This document shows positions 36,211 to 48,239 of a stretch of 64,000 bases of DNA, piece by piece. The notes beneath the pieces were generated by a model, which saw nothing but the letters and a program-made list of their open reading frames with translations, was not told the DNA's origin and searched no databases. The translations under genes were made by a program, and so were the position numbers. Origin of the DNA: Epiperipatus broadwayi (lineage: Eukaryota; Onychophora; Udeonychophora; Euonychophora; Peripatidae); contig JAQFVV010012498.1 in assembly GCA_028023455.1 (NCBI GenBank), forward strand, positions 1,488,001-1,552,000. The letters are read 5' to 3'. Numbering within the stretch: the first letter of the stretch is position 1; every line of letters begins with the position of its first letter.

Positions 36211-36722
36211 AAGGACACAAACTTTGGACTTTTTAAAATTATTTATTCGATTTTATTGCTGTAATAAAAAGTGGACATTATGTGTGCCTGACAAAATAAA
36301 AAAATAAAAAACACAATCTCACACACTTTCTGTACGCGGCAATTTATCTGAAGAAAAGTTTCAAAATTGCACATTTGTCTTAGATCTTTTAGTGGTCTCA
36401 AATATTTTCCCCACCACACTGAAATGTGACTTAGTGCGTGAGCTTTCTCGAAACCTGTTCGAACATACACTTTGCCAATTTTTTTACATATTGACCTTTT
36501 TTTCGGGAAGGGTGGAGCCCATATGACAATTCTTAATAATTAACAACATTTTTTAAATCGAAATGACATTACTCTATTACGGAGATTTGAAAAAGTCGTA
36601 CTGCCTTGAAATTTAAACACCCTCAAGCGATATGGTAATCAGCTATGAAAAGAACGAATACACATAAATAGCTTCAAAGCACAAAACAGGCCGTAATATT
36701 TTTGTGTGATGTCATGTAAAGT

Positions 36723-36800
36723 GGCCTAGCTCAATGGGTTAATACAATACATAAATGTTGTATTAGCCTGTAAGGCTGTGGCCACCGAAACAGCATTTTT
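36723..36800 (+). repeat. tRNA-like A-box segment (possible SINE fragment)
   Basis: GGCCTAGCTCAATGGGTTAA fits the A-box consensus well. A clear B box is lacking, and the region overlaps the inner edge of the inverted-repeat unit. It may be only a fragment. Confidence 0.3.
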
Positions 36801-37151
36801 ATGTGTTTTGACATGGATACAATGCCCCAAGTGGCCGTGCCCAGATTTCAGGCTTTTACCAATATGTCTTATCTGAAATAGTCCATAGCTTCAGAATATC
36901 CAACAGTATTCACATAAGAATTCTTCATTTTTATCTTGTATGCCAAAAGTTACCAAATGTCAAAGGCATCTATAAGAAAAAGATTCATCCTAATAAAAAA
37001 TACAAAACAAATCATTTTCAAAAAAATAGATATGCATTTGTCATCATAGCAATTGGCTTCTTGTCTATCTAAAACTAGAAATTGTAGGCTACTGTCTATA
37101 TCACTGATAAAATGAATTTTATCTCTTCATTTTATATTTTTTGTGTACATC

Positions 37152-37212
37152 AGAGATGTTTATATTCTTTATGCAAATCAATGATGTTTATATTCTTTAT
37201 GCAAACCAGTGA
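37152..37212. repeat. Short tandem repeat, 28-bp unit
   Basis: GATGTTTATATTCTTTATGC occurs at 37154 and 37182 with CAAAYCARTGATGTT following each; a partial third unit starts at ~37210. Confidence 0.85.
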
Positions 37213-37457
37213 TGTTATCTTGTTATATTTATTGTATCACATAGATATAATTATTTGCATATAGTCCATTTGTTAGCTAAAGACTTGAAAATAATGTGAT
37301 GAAACATACAGCAAAACCAGAGTGACTCCACAGCATAAGTATCAAGGCATAGGCAAGAATCAGAATTTGATTATTTGCCAGTATATGCAATCTTTCTGTA
37401 CATTTGATTATTAGTTTTGTAAATTATTAATTGTAAACACAAACACACCTTAAAAAC

Positions 37458-37621
<164 letters not shown>

Positions 37622-39510
37622 ACTTTTTGAGAATCATTATTTTTATAAAATAAGTTTATTTTTATAAAATAAGTGGATTAGAACTTAGAAAATTACCCTA
37701 GATATAAATTCTATATGAGCATAAATAAATATACAATTGATATAGACACACACCACTACAAACTTAAAATAATAAAAATTAAATCATTTTTTTTAAATAA
37801 TTAAAAAAAATTAAAATATTATTCAAAAGATTAAAATTGTATACTTACGAACCTGATATTCTGCTTAGGTTTAGACTCCATTGAAGGCCTTACTTGTGAA
37901 TCGGAGTATTTTTATTCTGATAAAAGTATATTTGAAGGCTGATAAGTATTTTCTGTCTTTATTGCCTCGTGGAAATTACAAAATTAATAAAAAAAAAAAA
38001 TTAAATGCGCCTGTTACGAAAAATATTAATAAAAAATCCAAATTTCATGGATTTTTTTGTTAAAGACATCTTTAGAAAGCTACATCAAAGATCTATCAAA
38101 TGCCCATATTTCTGTTGATGTCATCCTTATAGTTTTTACATCAGTAAAAAAGAAAAACATTTCAACCAATCAAATAAGACATGCAGGACTCACGCCTGAA
38201 GAGCCAAAGCCATTGTTAAGAGTCAGTTTTATATTTAATTTTTATAAATTGAAATATTATTGAAAAAAAAGAAAATGTAAGTAAATTATTATTTTTGTAT
38301 TAAATATCAATTAAGAATCATTAATTAAAAGACTGACTAATAAACAAACATATCAGTAATAAATAAGTCAGCATTTTTTTTCAAACAATAAATTCTGATT
38401 TCATATAAACCAAATTGTTATTTGGGAGAATAGTAACTATAAAAGAGAAAAAACCAACCCCAATCAGTTTTTTTTAAATGTACTTTGGTTACATTCAGTT
38501 GCAATTAGTGTCAATGATGATTGAATTTAGTACAAATTTGCTGCAGTTAAAAAATGAACAGGTTGACAATGAAATTCAATTATTAAGTGCAGTATTTGAA
38601 ATTAACAAATACATGATTTCCCCTAAAATTAGCAGATAAATTATTTCAAGAAAAAAAGAAGTCAACATTGAATTCTTGGTAAGACAAAGCCAAGTCAACA
38701 TTAAAAAATTAAATTGTTTTTCTAAATCCAGCTATGCAAAAAATTTTTTTTACCACTGGTATGAATTATCAAATGATTTGTTAATTGTCAACCAAATCAT
38801 TATCATTATGGAGAAATCTGCTGAAGTAAAAATAAAGAGTCTTAAAATGTGTCATAATGACTATTATCTGGTCTACAAAATAAAATGTATATTTAAGTTG
38901 ATAGCCTTTCTACTAGTGAAAGAGCTATGGAAAACTAAAACTTAACAAGCATAAATGTCATGAAGAAAAATAAATCTATAAAGAAGAGAATTCAGCAAAG
39001 CTGCAGATTTAAAAGTGCACTTGTAAAAAAAAATAATACTTAAAAGAGAAAACTTTAAATTTAGAATTAGTGACCTTGTAAAGAAAGTTATTTTGAACAC
39101 TGTCAAAAGTCTGTTTTTCAAAATCTTACTGTGCATGATCAACATATAAAAAAGTGATACGTTTCTGATTAAATATTGAGTTAAATAATATTATATAATA
39201 TCCTCAGAAATTATAGATAATTAAAATATTTTAATAAGTTAGCATTTAATTGAAAAATTAATTTGCACAATATTTTTATTTGTATATATAAATTTTTTTT
39301 AATAAAATACTGAAGATTATAAATTTTTATTTTAAAAAGATTTCTCATAAACTGATTGCATAAATGATTTTGAGCGATATATGCATATATTTTTAAAGAT
39401 GTTAAAAAGGGAAATTAAATAAGATATATTTAATCCCCCAAAGATATATGCAAAAGATAAAATCAGTCAAAGATATATGCAAATAGATACACATTGCAAG
39501 AGTGACCTAT
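37622..39510. other. AT-rich DNA with an unrecognised 89-codon frame
   Basis: The frame 38676-38945 (+) contains YLVYKIKC, which vaguely recalls the start of a GIY-YIG nuclease, but no Tyr-Ile-Gly or downstream blocks follow. Other frames (37881-38063, 38057-38263, 39145-38942 minus) show no motif. Not called as genes. Confidence 0.4.
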
Positions 39511-39514
39511 GTAT

Positions 39515-39700
39515 TTAAAAACCTATCTGCCATATTAATTTAATGTTTGAAGCAGTCAGATCTGAGTTCGATCCCAGCTTCATGATATTAGCCATAAGCC
39601 CACTTCAAACACATAATACTAACCTTAAATTTCCGATGCAATGGGACTTTATACATTCAATCCACACTAATTTCCATGAAGGAAACATTTTATAAATGCA
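39515..39700 (+). repeat. tRNA-derived SINE-like repeat, copy C
   Basis: CTGAGTTCGATCCCAGC (39561-39577) is an almost perfect B box. The expected A-box region upstream is degraded. The body has ATTAGCCATAAGCCCACTTC and a variable tail, resembling the middle of copies A and B. Confidence 0.5.
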
Positions 39701-40024
39701 TACTAAAATTAATTAGTTTCAGATTTAAATTGACCAATTCTATTAATAAATTCATGATAGAATTATTCATAAATTTATATATTATAACTGCATGGATTGT
39801 GCGTATATATTTGTAAATATTTAGATATATATAATTGTTTAAAAGTTTCATTGCATCAGGAATGTTTGATTTTATTTTTAATAATTTGTTAAAGTTTTAT
39901 TGATTAAAAGCTACATTCTTTCGATAAGCTTTCAGATTTTCCCTTTTCAAAAACAATAGTTAAAGTTTTATTAATAAAAAAAAAAAATTAGGATTTCCTA
40001 ATTAAAATCATTTTCTGATTTTAA

Positions 40025-40054
40025 GAATTCATTTTCTAATTAGAAAATGAATTC
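40025..40054. repeat. 30-bp perfect spacerless palindrome
   Basis: GAATTCATTTTCTAA is followed directly by its exact reverse complement. Two EcoRI-type hexamers form the ends. Confidence 0.95.
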
Positions 40055-40655
40055 AAGTTAATGAGTTTGAAAGAATCGAAGGAATGTATCTAAAAAACAT
40101 TGATAATGAAAGAAGCGCTAGCCTGAAGGCATCAGAGAGGACAGTATATATAGCTCTGAAAAGTTTGGAGAAAAGGAAGCCATCTTTGTTGTAGAGAAGT
40201 GCAGTCAACTCTGTGCGTTTTTAAATTATAAAGTTAAATAGTGTTTCAATCATGGTGAAGGGCTAAAATGTCAGGAATCTGTCTATTTGTTCCTGAAGTC
40301 CCTAAAAATCTTCAATGAAGCTGCTGAATCTTTTCCGGACCAATCTTACTGCTAAAATTATAAAAAGCCACTAAAATGCTGTTCAAGTAATCGACTAAAT
40401 GCATGCCTACGTTTTTACCAACCTGGACATGTAAACTAAGAACCAGCCCCGGAAGTATTGAGTAATATGTTTCCAAATGAACCTTAATCTTTCTGGACAG
40501 TTTCAAACTTTACTTTACACTCCCTTTTAGAGCTCTTTTATTCTTTAATGTAACAATCTTTATAAAACCTTTTATTCATGCTACTGTACATTTATATCGT
40601 AGTTCTCTCAACCTCTAGTCTTTAAACTTTCTCTTTTCTTACTTGGTGGTTCCTT

Positions 40656-40703
<48 letters not shown>

Positions 40704-43020
40704 GTAATTTATTAATGTTGTTATTTTAATTATATGCCAATAATCTTTCGACTCGTAAACTCCTTTGTTCTATTTGCCTTACGTTGAAAATATAATATTA
40801 ACACTGATAATAATTCTCGCCCATTAGAACTAGATTTATACAGTTCTATCAATCATCAAGTCGAAAGAAATTATTAAATGTGTGTTATTTTTATAATTGG
40901 CTAATAATAAATTATTAGCTCCGTTTCTAATCTATGCCACCGCTATTTTCTCGTTTCACTAATATTTGTTTATTATTCAAATATAATCTTAAAATGTTTT
41001 TTGCAAAGGGCCAATAAAGGAATCAAATAAATATATTCTAATTCAACTTTATTATTTTTTTATTAAGATTCAGGAAGGGCACGATGATTGGGGCATAATT
41101 AATATGATTTACAAATACTTTAAAATAGTTTTACTTAAAAACTCGTTTGACTTTAATTCATTTGATCAAGTCATCATGTTGATTATTCTATAATTGGGTT
41201 TTAGTTCTCAAACAGTGACTAGTAAGTCATCATCTTCAACGTTGCTGACATAGGGCAATCTTCCGCTCCGTTAGGCTGGTCAGTGATAATTTCTGTTATT
41301 TTAAATTATCGAGGAAGAAAGCACTTCCTTTCCTGTTCATATTATTCAAAGGGCAAAAGACTTGTCAGATCAAGCCGCCATAGGACTTCGATTATTGAAT
41401 AGCCATCGTCTTTCAATTTCACTTTATAGCTCATAATTCGTCAGCACCGTTACCTCTCTGTTCCAGTAAAGCCCGCTCTGATGCTTGTAATTCATGATGA
41501 AGTGATTTAAATTAAAGTCCAACAAATTCTCCGTTATATCTCAAAATAAGTTTTCTAATAAAGATTAAAAGTTATGCCCTAAAATACGTATCTTGCTCTT
41601 CATGAATGGATTTGCGAATGTGAAAATAAATATCACATTCTGTCGTAATAAAATTAGAGTAATCATTTCCTTTATTAATGAATACCTTTATCTGGCTTTA
41701 TATTTCTTGTTGGGGGGCATAGACATAGAATTCCAATATTGTGTAATATTCATTGGCATATAATAAGGACCGCCACTCTTATTATTATTATAAATTCTAT
41801 TAAAGGCTAGAGGTAATTAATACAATCATTATTTTATTCAAACAAAAAACAAATTATTATTATTAAATATTTTCTAAACACACTTGGTTTCTTAGTTCTT
41901 AATTCTTTTATAATTATTTAAATGTTAATACCCACTGTCTGTGTTGGCAACCCGAACATATACATATGATTCGACTTAAAATTATTTTTAGTCAGTTTAT
42001 TATCAGATATTAGTGTCAGTTCAGGGTCTCTAGTCCTCACCAACCATTAAGCTAGTGTCTTGGCACATAGCACTGTGCCATCGATTTCTACTATCTGAGC
42101 TGTTGGGTTGGGTTTGAATTCAGTTTTGGTTCAGCTGAGTTTGGATCCGACTTGAGTTCTTTTGGTGGGTTTTTCGACCGGTACAGTATTTGTATGGGAA
42201 TGTACCATGATTTTGTATACAATTCAAATTTTTTGTCATTTTCATGTTTAATTATTTCACTAAATTATTTAAAAAATTAAAATGTATTAGTCTTATCGAT
42301 TCTTTATTCAAGTCTCAATTTGATTATATAGGACACAATTTATGTATTTATGTGATTGTGAGTTATATAATGCAGAAAAAAAATTCAGAATGCTTCCAAA
42401 TTGTGCTACATTACAAAAAATTTATTAGCATAAAACAAATATTTAAGGAGTAATAAACTTACTTAAATAAGTCTTTTGAATCAAGAAGGTGATGTCAGAA
42501 GGTATAGAAGCATTCTTACTTCAAAACAAATAAACCTGATTTGTATTAGTCAATATCATCACAATCACCATCGTCATTATTATTATCATCATCACATCAT
42601 CATCATCATCATTATCATCATTATTGATTCCAGATAAATTAGTAAGAATGATTACTGTTAGAGAAATATAACTAGTTTACCAGCATTGATCACTGAAATC
42701 ATGCTTTGAGCAATCAAACTATATAAATTGATGATGATGGGCAGTTCTGATAGTAATTTAGTTACTGATCAAAATTGTGCAAGATGAATTTAATTTTTGT
42801 TTATACACTTACAAGTTTCCTTCAGATACAGTGTAGTACATCAATAAATATATTGTGCACAATAAATATTATTTATATCTGCTAATTATCACCACTAGTA
42901 CTAATAGCATCTGGTAATAAATAGCATCCCATCAAGGCTCAATGTAAGTTCAGGATTCATCTAGTACAATATATATATATATATATATATATAATCGATG
43001 TTTGTATTTTTTTAAGTTAT
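40055..43020. other. Mixed-composition DNA, no gene seen
   Basis: 40.1-42.2 kb is noticeably less AT-rich than the surroundings (e.g. 41230-41480 and 42000-42180), similar in texture to 0.95-3.0 kb and 59.6-61.6 kb, so it may be another old LTR or leader-type sequence. No open frame of note. It includes a (TA)n run (40658-40699), an ATC/ATT trinucleotide stretch (42548-42625) and a TA run (~42969-42993). Confidence 0.45.
40658..40699. repeat. (TA)n microsatellite
   Basis: About 21 TA units. Confidence 0.95.
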
Positions 43021-43024
43021 ATTT

Positions 43025-43171
43025 ATATATAATTTTATGTTCAAATAATAAAACAAATACAGTAATATAAATTCAAACGTTTAATCCATATAGGAACACT
43101 CCCATATGGATTAAAAGTTTGAATTTATATTACTGTATTTATTTTATTATTTGAATATAAAATTATATATA
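43025..43171. repeat. ~147-bp hairpin (foldback)
   Basis: CAAATAATAAAACAAATACA and TAATATAAATTCAAACG, TTTAATCCATAT in the left arm are mirrored after an ~8-base centre (GAACACTC) by ATATGGATTAAAAGTTTGAA and TATTACTGTATTTATTTTAT. The arms are ~68 bp with a handful of mismatches. Confidence 0.92.
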
Positions 43172-45355
43172 TTGTAATGGGCCAAGGAATTGCTCAGGAG
43201 AAAGGGGGTGCATCTTACTATGGTCAGATTTTGGATCTTTGGATAGTTCTGGCTCCATTATACCACAGTATTCAAACTCAGGGAGTAATTACTTTTGACT
43301 CTCTTAACAGGGAATGAAATTACACTAATTAGCAACTGTTATATCTCTCTATAGATGATGGTTGATTATTTAAATTCATTTAATATGCTCCTGTATCATT
43401 ACACATATAATAAGGTAGGTGTGTGCATGTATGTATATATTTAAGATTATCACAGCAATTGGCATTAATCAATATATTTGTGAGTTTAATAATAAGAATA
43501 ATGATGATAAATGAGATAATAATGATGAGCAAGAGACCAGATGGTGTAACAAATTCTTTAACATTTATTAATAACAAAAATGAAAAAAAAACCCCACAAC
43601 GGTTCAATAATTCTAAAATTATATAATTAAGCATGTCAATAATGAGCTTCTATCATATTATGAATTAAAAATAATGAAAATCTTTTTCCCAAACCCATGA
43701 TAGAAATTCATTCTCTTGGCACCAAATTATTTACAAAAATATACATCTAAAATAATATTTATATAACAATGAATCTAACTGGCTGAATCATTCCTATTTA
43801 CAGTCTCATTTAAGTGATCCTCATAATCCAGTTCATGCGACAGTGATAAATCTGCTTGGGATCCCCCCCTTCCATTTATGGATGTCTCTAATATTGACAG
43901 AAAATAAACTTTTACACAAGATTGTTAATCTGCTGTACAGAAAAATGAAAAGAAACACAACGTATTAATTAAAAATAATTAATTAATGTGAACACTTTAT
44001 GCATTTATATTTTAATCCATAACATAATAAAATATTTAATTAACCTATTCACTTCTCCCCCTTTTTATACTCTTAAAATGAATTTTCCAAAACCTTAAAC
44101 ATTTTTGCTCCCAAGTGAGGAAATGAAAATAAAGATAAAAAAATAACAATAATATAAATCAAAATTTTCAATCAATCATATTAGTTAAGTCTGATGGGTC
44201 TGCTGGAAATGTCCTTCATGTTATTAGTCCATTATTTTCAAAATAGGCCTTTTTGGGTAAATGTAAAATATTGTTCCCTCTAAGAATGGCATTCTTATGC
44301 TTGGAACAATAGTATAGCAATCATCTCCAGATGATTTTTCTTGAGTTATGTGTAGGATCTTATAAAGGACAATGGATGTTTTTCAGGCTTTGAGGCAATA
44401 AACAGATGAAGTGACTATGCTTTCATAGCTCTGGTGATAGGGTTCAATAATCCTATGAGATTTGTTTCTTTAGACAGATAATGATGTACACTATATACAT
44501 ATTTTATCAAGTTTCAATTTGTAATTTAATGATAAGTATTTATATATAGAACAATTTTTTACCTTTTTTTCTTTTCCAGTTGTAAATAATTATTTACTTG
44601 TCTTACTTCTTAAATAATCTATTTATTTCTCTGAATTGATTTGGCTATTTATTGGCTATCAATTCAATTGTTAATCTTGCTTCTATTTGAATGAATGTTA
44701 TTTAAAAATCAATGACATTTAGAATATGCATGCCCATCTTTATAATATACAAACTTTTAGCAAAATGAAGTTGGTTTTTATTTAGCAAGGGCATTACTTT
44801 CAAATAAAAAAGATGAAGGTCTGAACTGCTTTTATATAACATTCAGTTTGAATGTGAGATTAGCTCATTTTCTTATATATGATGTGATTTTCATTGTTAT
44901 TCAGACTTTATTTACAGTATTTGGAATAAAAACAATAATTTATTAAAGATTTAATTTTATTTCTGCAGTTGGTTGATAAGTAATTGCTTTTAGATTAAGT
45001 CATTATTTTCTGCATCTTGTCTAAACATCTTAGTTATTATTTAGTCTAATTAATGATGTACACCACAAATCTTTAACTTTGGTGTTAACATAAATATATG
45101 TTTGACTGATTTTTCTTTAGACTGATTAACTTAATTATTTACTGATTTTTATATATCCCCTTTTATCACAATAATAATAAAAAATTAAGTTGTGGGATTT
45201 AGTGTTTTAACTTTTTTTTTAAAAAATACTTATTGTATATATGTGCATTTAAAAAAAAATAACACCAGTAAATTGCTTAACAATTTCCTGGTTAAGCAAG
45301 TATTATTCATGGCTTTAATTGGTAGTATGGGCTAACATAGGATGTTATGACAGGG
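43172..45355. other. AT-rich DNA, no gene seen
   Basis: Open frames 43423-43626 (+) and 43634-43380 (-) overlap each other and have no motif. The last part may belong to the 3' LTR described at 45356-45387. Confidence 0.45.
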
Positions 45356-45387
45356 TTGTAAGGCATCCTTACAACTCCCCTTTTTAC
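45356..45387 (-). other. Polypurine tract and LTR start (minus strand)
   Basis: On the minus strand AAAAAGGGGAG is followed at once by TTGTAAGGATGCCTTACAA. This is the layout expected at a 3' LTR start, and it lies ~570 bp downstream of an integrase C-terminal relic on the same strand. The TTGTAAGG/CCTTACAA pair is itself a small palindrome. The LTR body would run towards lower coordinates, but no second copy was found. Confidence 0.45.
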
Positions 45388-45939
45388 ATGGTTAATATTT
45401 TAACTTATGATTAGAATATTAACACTTACATATGAGTGGGTGTCTGCTAAGTGTTGGACCATGTTTGGTTTAAATGAAAGGTTTTAAAAAGTCAATGTTG
45501 CTTATGTATTAACAGTTAATTTCTTGTGCTATTTCACAATTTCTTTTTGTTGCTAAGTCATTTTATTTAAGATATGATTTTCTTAGATTTTTTGATGGTT
45601 ATATAGACAAATAATTAACCAGCAATGTGTCTCTATTGCAGATGGCATATAAGTTTATTTCATTAACCATTATCCTTCCCTTTTGAGTCTTACTCAAGGT
45701 CTAACCAAATATTAAAGCTTCCATTACTCTGTATGGATTGATTCTTGAATCTAGGTTAATTTCAAGATAATCCAATGCTTCTAAGCATTAACTTGGATAT
45801 ACCCTTATCAAAACAATACCCCTAGTCATGCACATTTTTTTTGCATAAATCACCTATTTATATACTTCTCTTTGATGTTGACTTCATTATTTAGCATGTT
45901 TTAACTGATACACTTAGTTGTTCTCCTGATTGGATTGTG

Positions 45940-46500
45940 GAGTTTATAAGACAACTGTATGATGATGTGGAGAGTCCACAATATGGTTTTAAGATATGGG
46001 TGTTATATGTACCCTGTACCTCTCCTCTAATATCAATACAAAATGCCTTGGGACGAGATTACTTTACAATTGTAAATGGTACTTCATACCGATTGAAAAA
46101 CTTATGGCATGTATTAACCTGTGGTTTACTTACATGTAGTGTCTTTACAAAGACTTTATTTCCTACTCTGAAAATATATGATCCTTTCATTTTCCTATCA
46201 TTGTTTGTTTGCTTAACCATATTTCTGAACCTTTCCTATGCTTTTAATCTTTTTTTCTACATCTATTTTAGTGGGATTTACTGGGGGTTGATATGTAATG
46301 AATAGTGTAGGTGGAAGTTTATTTACTCATTGTTGTCTTACATCTGTATATTTTTTTCTTTTTAAAGCATTATATTGGGATTCATCTCATTCTTGTGCTA
46401 TTTGACTGGGTTGTGTCATATATTTGATTGGGTGGCTACATATTGTGGCTTAGTAAAAAGCATAGGTGCATCTACTCATGCCATATCTGTTTTTGAATAT
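45940..46500 (-). pseudogene. LTR-retrotransposon integrase C-terminal relic 2 (GPY/F-type module)
   Basis: Minus-strand reading: QIAQE-stop-DESQYNALK (~46407-46360), then ERFRNMVKQTNND, YIFRVGNKVFVKTLHVSK, FFNRYEVPF (RYEVPF at 46091-46074), a stop at 46061-46059, then IRGEVQGTYNTHILKPY (LKPY at 45992-45981). The VGxKVxVKT, RYExPF and GxYNxxxLKPY sequence is the classic end of Ty3/gypsy-type integrases, which insert element DNA into the genome. Several stops make it inactive. Confidence 0.7.
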
Positions 46501-46559
46501 CCTTTTTTGTGTTCATGACATCATCAGTTGGTTTGTATATATATTTGAGTCTAATTCCT

Positions 46560-46745
46560 TTCAGATTATTCAGTGTACAGGTTCCAAGTTGCAATTTTGA
46601 GATCCATTCCTTATATTTGTTTCTTAAGCACTAGGATGTTTATGCCTAATGAATGTGAAAGGACCTTCATATATATTGCATAGCTTATGGAACTGGGAAT
46701 TCTTTTGTTTAGTGTTTTTCAGTATGGCATTCTCTTCCATGTTCC
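46560..46745 (-). pseudogene. LTR-retrotransposon integrase C-terminal relic 1 (GPY/F-type module)
   Basis: Minus strand from 46740: MEENAILKN, then FHKLCNIYEGPFTFI (YEGPF at 46671-46657), HPSA, a stop at 46626-46624, and NGSQNCNLEPVH. Again this is the KxxxxYEGPF...N...LxPxH pattern of integrase C-termini. It is a second, different module only ~500 bp upstream of relic 2, so two elements have been joined or the element was rearranged. Confidence 0.6.
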
Positions 46746-46833
46746 AATAATTTCCATTATCTGGATTGTCTCAATGATAGTAGAAAGATTTTAAATACCA
46801 CAAAAACATTTAAGATGGTCAGATCTTTTGCCT

Positions 46834-48188
46834 TTATCTGAACTTCTGAATGTAGTGGTTGTCATAGCTTTCTGCAGTGCCAATCATTTGTGTTACCAGT
46901 GATTCACTCTGAAGGCTGTCACTATATTTGCAAGCCTTATGCCTGGAGCAAGTTTTGGGTTGTGGGCAGTGGTTGCTTATTCTATTTGGGTTTTTGAAGA
47001 TGGTTTTCACGCTGTTCCCTAAGTTGCCTTCCTTCTCTCTATTAGTCTGTGTCATTTTATCAATCTCAGTATGTTGTATCCCACTACTCTGTGCTCTTTG
47101 TCATAGCTGGGACTCAATCATTTCAAATCTGTGATCTGCATGAACAAAGTTGTCCATGTGGTCCATCTGGCCCTGAGTCATTTATGCTCTCAATTACTTT
47201 TTCTAAATTTGTGTTATTTGGGAGGGTCTCCAATTCACTAGTGACTATTTTATTCTCCAGATGACACAAACTTTAACTCATAGTTTCAAAAGCCTTATCA
47301 TGTATTTCTGCTTCAGCATTTAGTTGGGAATAGATTTGATCCATCATGCAGGTTAGATCTTCTTGAATCTTGTCTTGATGTTTAACTTGTTCAGCATGTA
47401 GTTCTTCCTTGAAATGTTTGTAACTCCACTGCATTTTGCTATGTTTAACATTTAGTTGACTTGTGATGGTTTGTTTGAAGTCTTCCAGTCTCTGTTGACA
47501 GCTCATGTCTTTTTCATCTATTTCTTTCCTCATTTAGCTCACAACTTGTTTTAAGTCTGCATTATCTTTTTGAATACTATTTAAGCCTAAAGACAGATGC
47601 TTCTATATCTGCAGATAGTCTATTTTCATGCTCCTTCATTTTCATTTCCATGTTATTGTTTATTTCTTTTATATTACCCTTGGTTGCCATAGTATCCATC
47701 CTCATTTTTAGGCTATTCACATTGGATTTTATACGATCCATTTTGCTGTTTATTTTTGCTATTTTTTCTTTGGTTGCCATTTTTGCTTCCAAGCTGATCA
47801 TTTTACTATCTATTTTTGCTATTTCTTTTTTGATTGCCATGATATCTTTCATATTACTCACAACAGCCTTCATTCATACTGATCATGATCATTTGGAACA
47901 TCTATTCTGGGTCATCTTATCTTCTGTAATCTGTGTCATTTCATAACTAGGTTCTTGGCTGACTTTATTGGTAGGGGGCTCTTGAGTTTGAGACATTACC
48001 TGGCTCCCTTTTTGAACCTGTGGAAAGTATTTGGTTTCAGTTATAAACCTCTCAGATACTTGGCTAGAGAAAGACTCTTTCTCACTACTAACAGTAGCAT
48101 CTCCCATTTCACTATCATCACTGCTCTCTATTTCAAGTAAATGCTTTCTGTCCATGTTTAATAAATATTTTTTACTCCTAGTTATCAT
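46834..48188 (-). pseudogene. Gag-like coiled-coil gene relic
   Basis: Minus-strand frames 48188-47889 (99 codons, starting MITRSKKYLLNMD, acidic Ser-rich) and 47873-47577 (98 codons) share one frame, split by stops. Then 47533-47273 (86 codons) and 47055-46834 (73 codons) follow in other frames. Residues of the second and third pieces are a long Lys/Glu/Met-rich heptad coiled coil (IKKEIAKIDSKMISLEAKM, QLNVKHSKM), and the last is basic with two Cys (PKTCSRHKACKYSD). N-terminal acidic tail, coiled coil and a basic end followed by integrase on the same strand fit Gag of an LTR element. There is too little room between it and the integrase pieces for protease, RT and RNase H, so those were deleted. 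Confidence 0.55.
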
Positions 48189-48239
48189 TAAAGAAATTTT
48201 CTCAAAAGTTAAGATATAAGGTTTGTTTTATAAATACAA

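Larger units (their letters stand above)
34631..36866. mobile_element. 2.2-kb unit bounded by ~50-bp inverted repeats
   Basis: GGTAAAAGCCTGAAATCTGG (left arm, from 34638) is repeated in inverted form as CCAGATTTCAGGCTTTTACC (ending 36860). The arms span about 34631-34680 and 36819-36866 with a few mismatches. Inside lie diverged tandem repeats and the giant (TTC)n array. No transposase frame is present. It resembles a non-autonomous inverted-repeat element; class and target duplication are undetermined. Confidence 0.6.

Noticed and set aside
38676-38945. 89-codon frame with YLVYKIKC, considered as another GIY-YIG fragment
   Set aside because: No Tyr-Ile-Gly, ET or EH/GH blocks follow in any frame, so the resemblance is too short.
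43423-43634. Overlapping open frames on both strands
   Set aside because: No motif, composition as in the flanking DNA, and the two overlap almost completely.
45937-46305. 122-codon plus-strand frame
   Set aside because: It is the antisense shadow of the minus-strand integrase C-terminal relic, which has recognisable motifs.
47650-48219. Hydrophobic plus-strand frames suggesting membrane proteins
   Set aside because: They are antisense to a Lys/Glu-rich coiled-coil Gag relic; the antisense of such codons automatically gives Phe/Leu/Ile/Ser-rich peptides.
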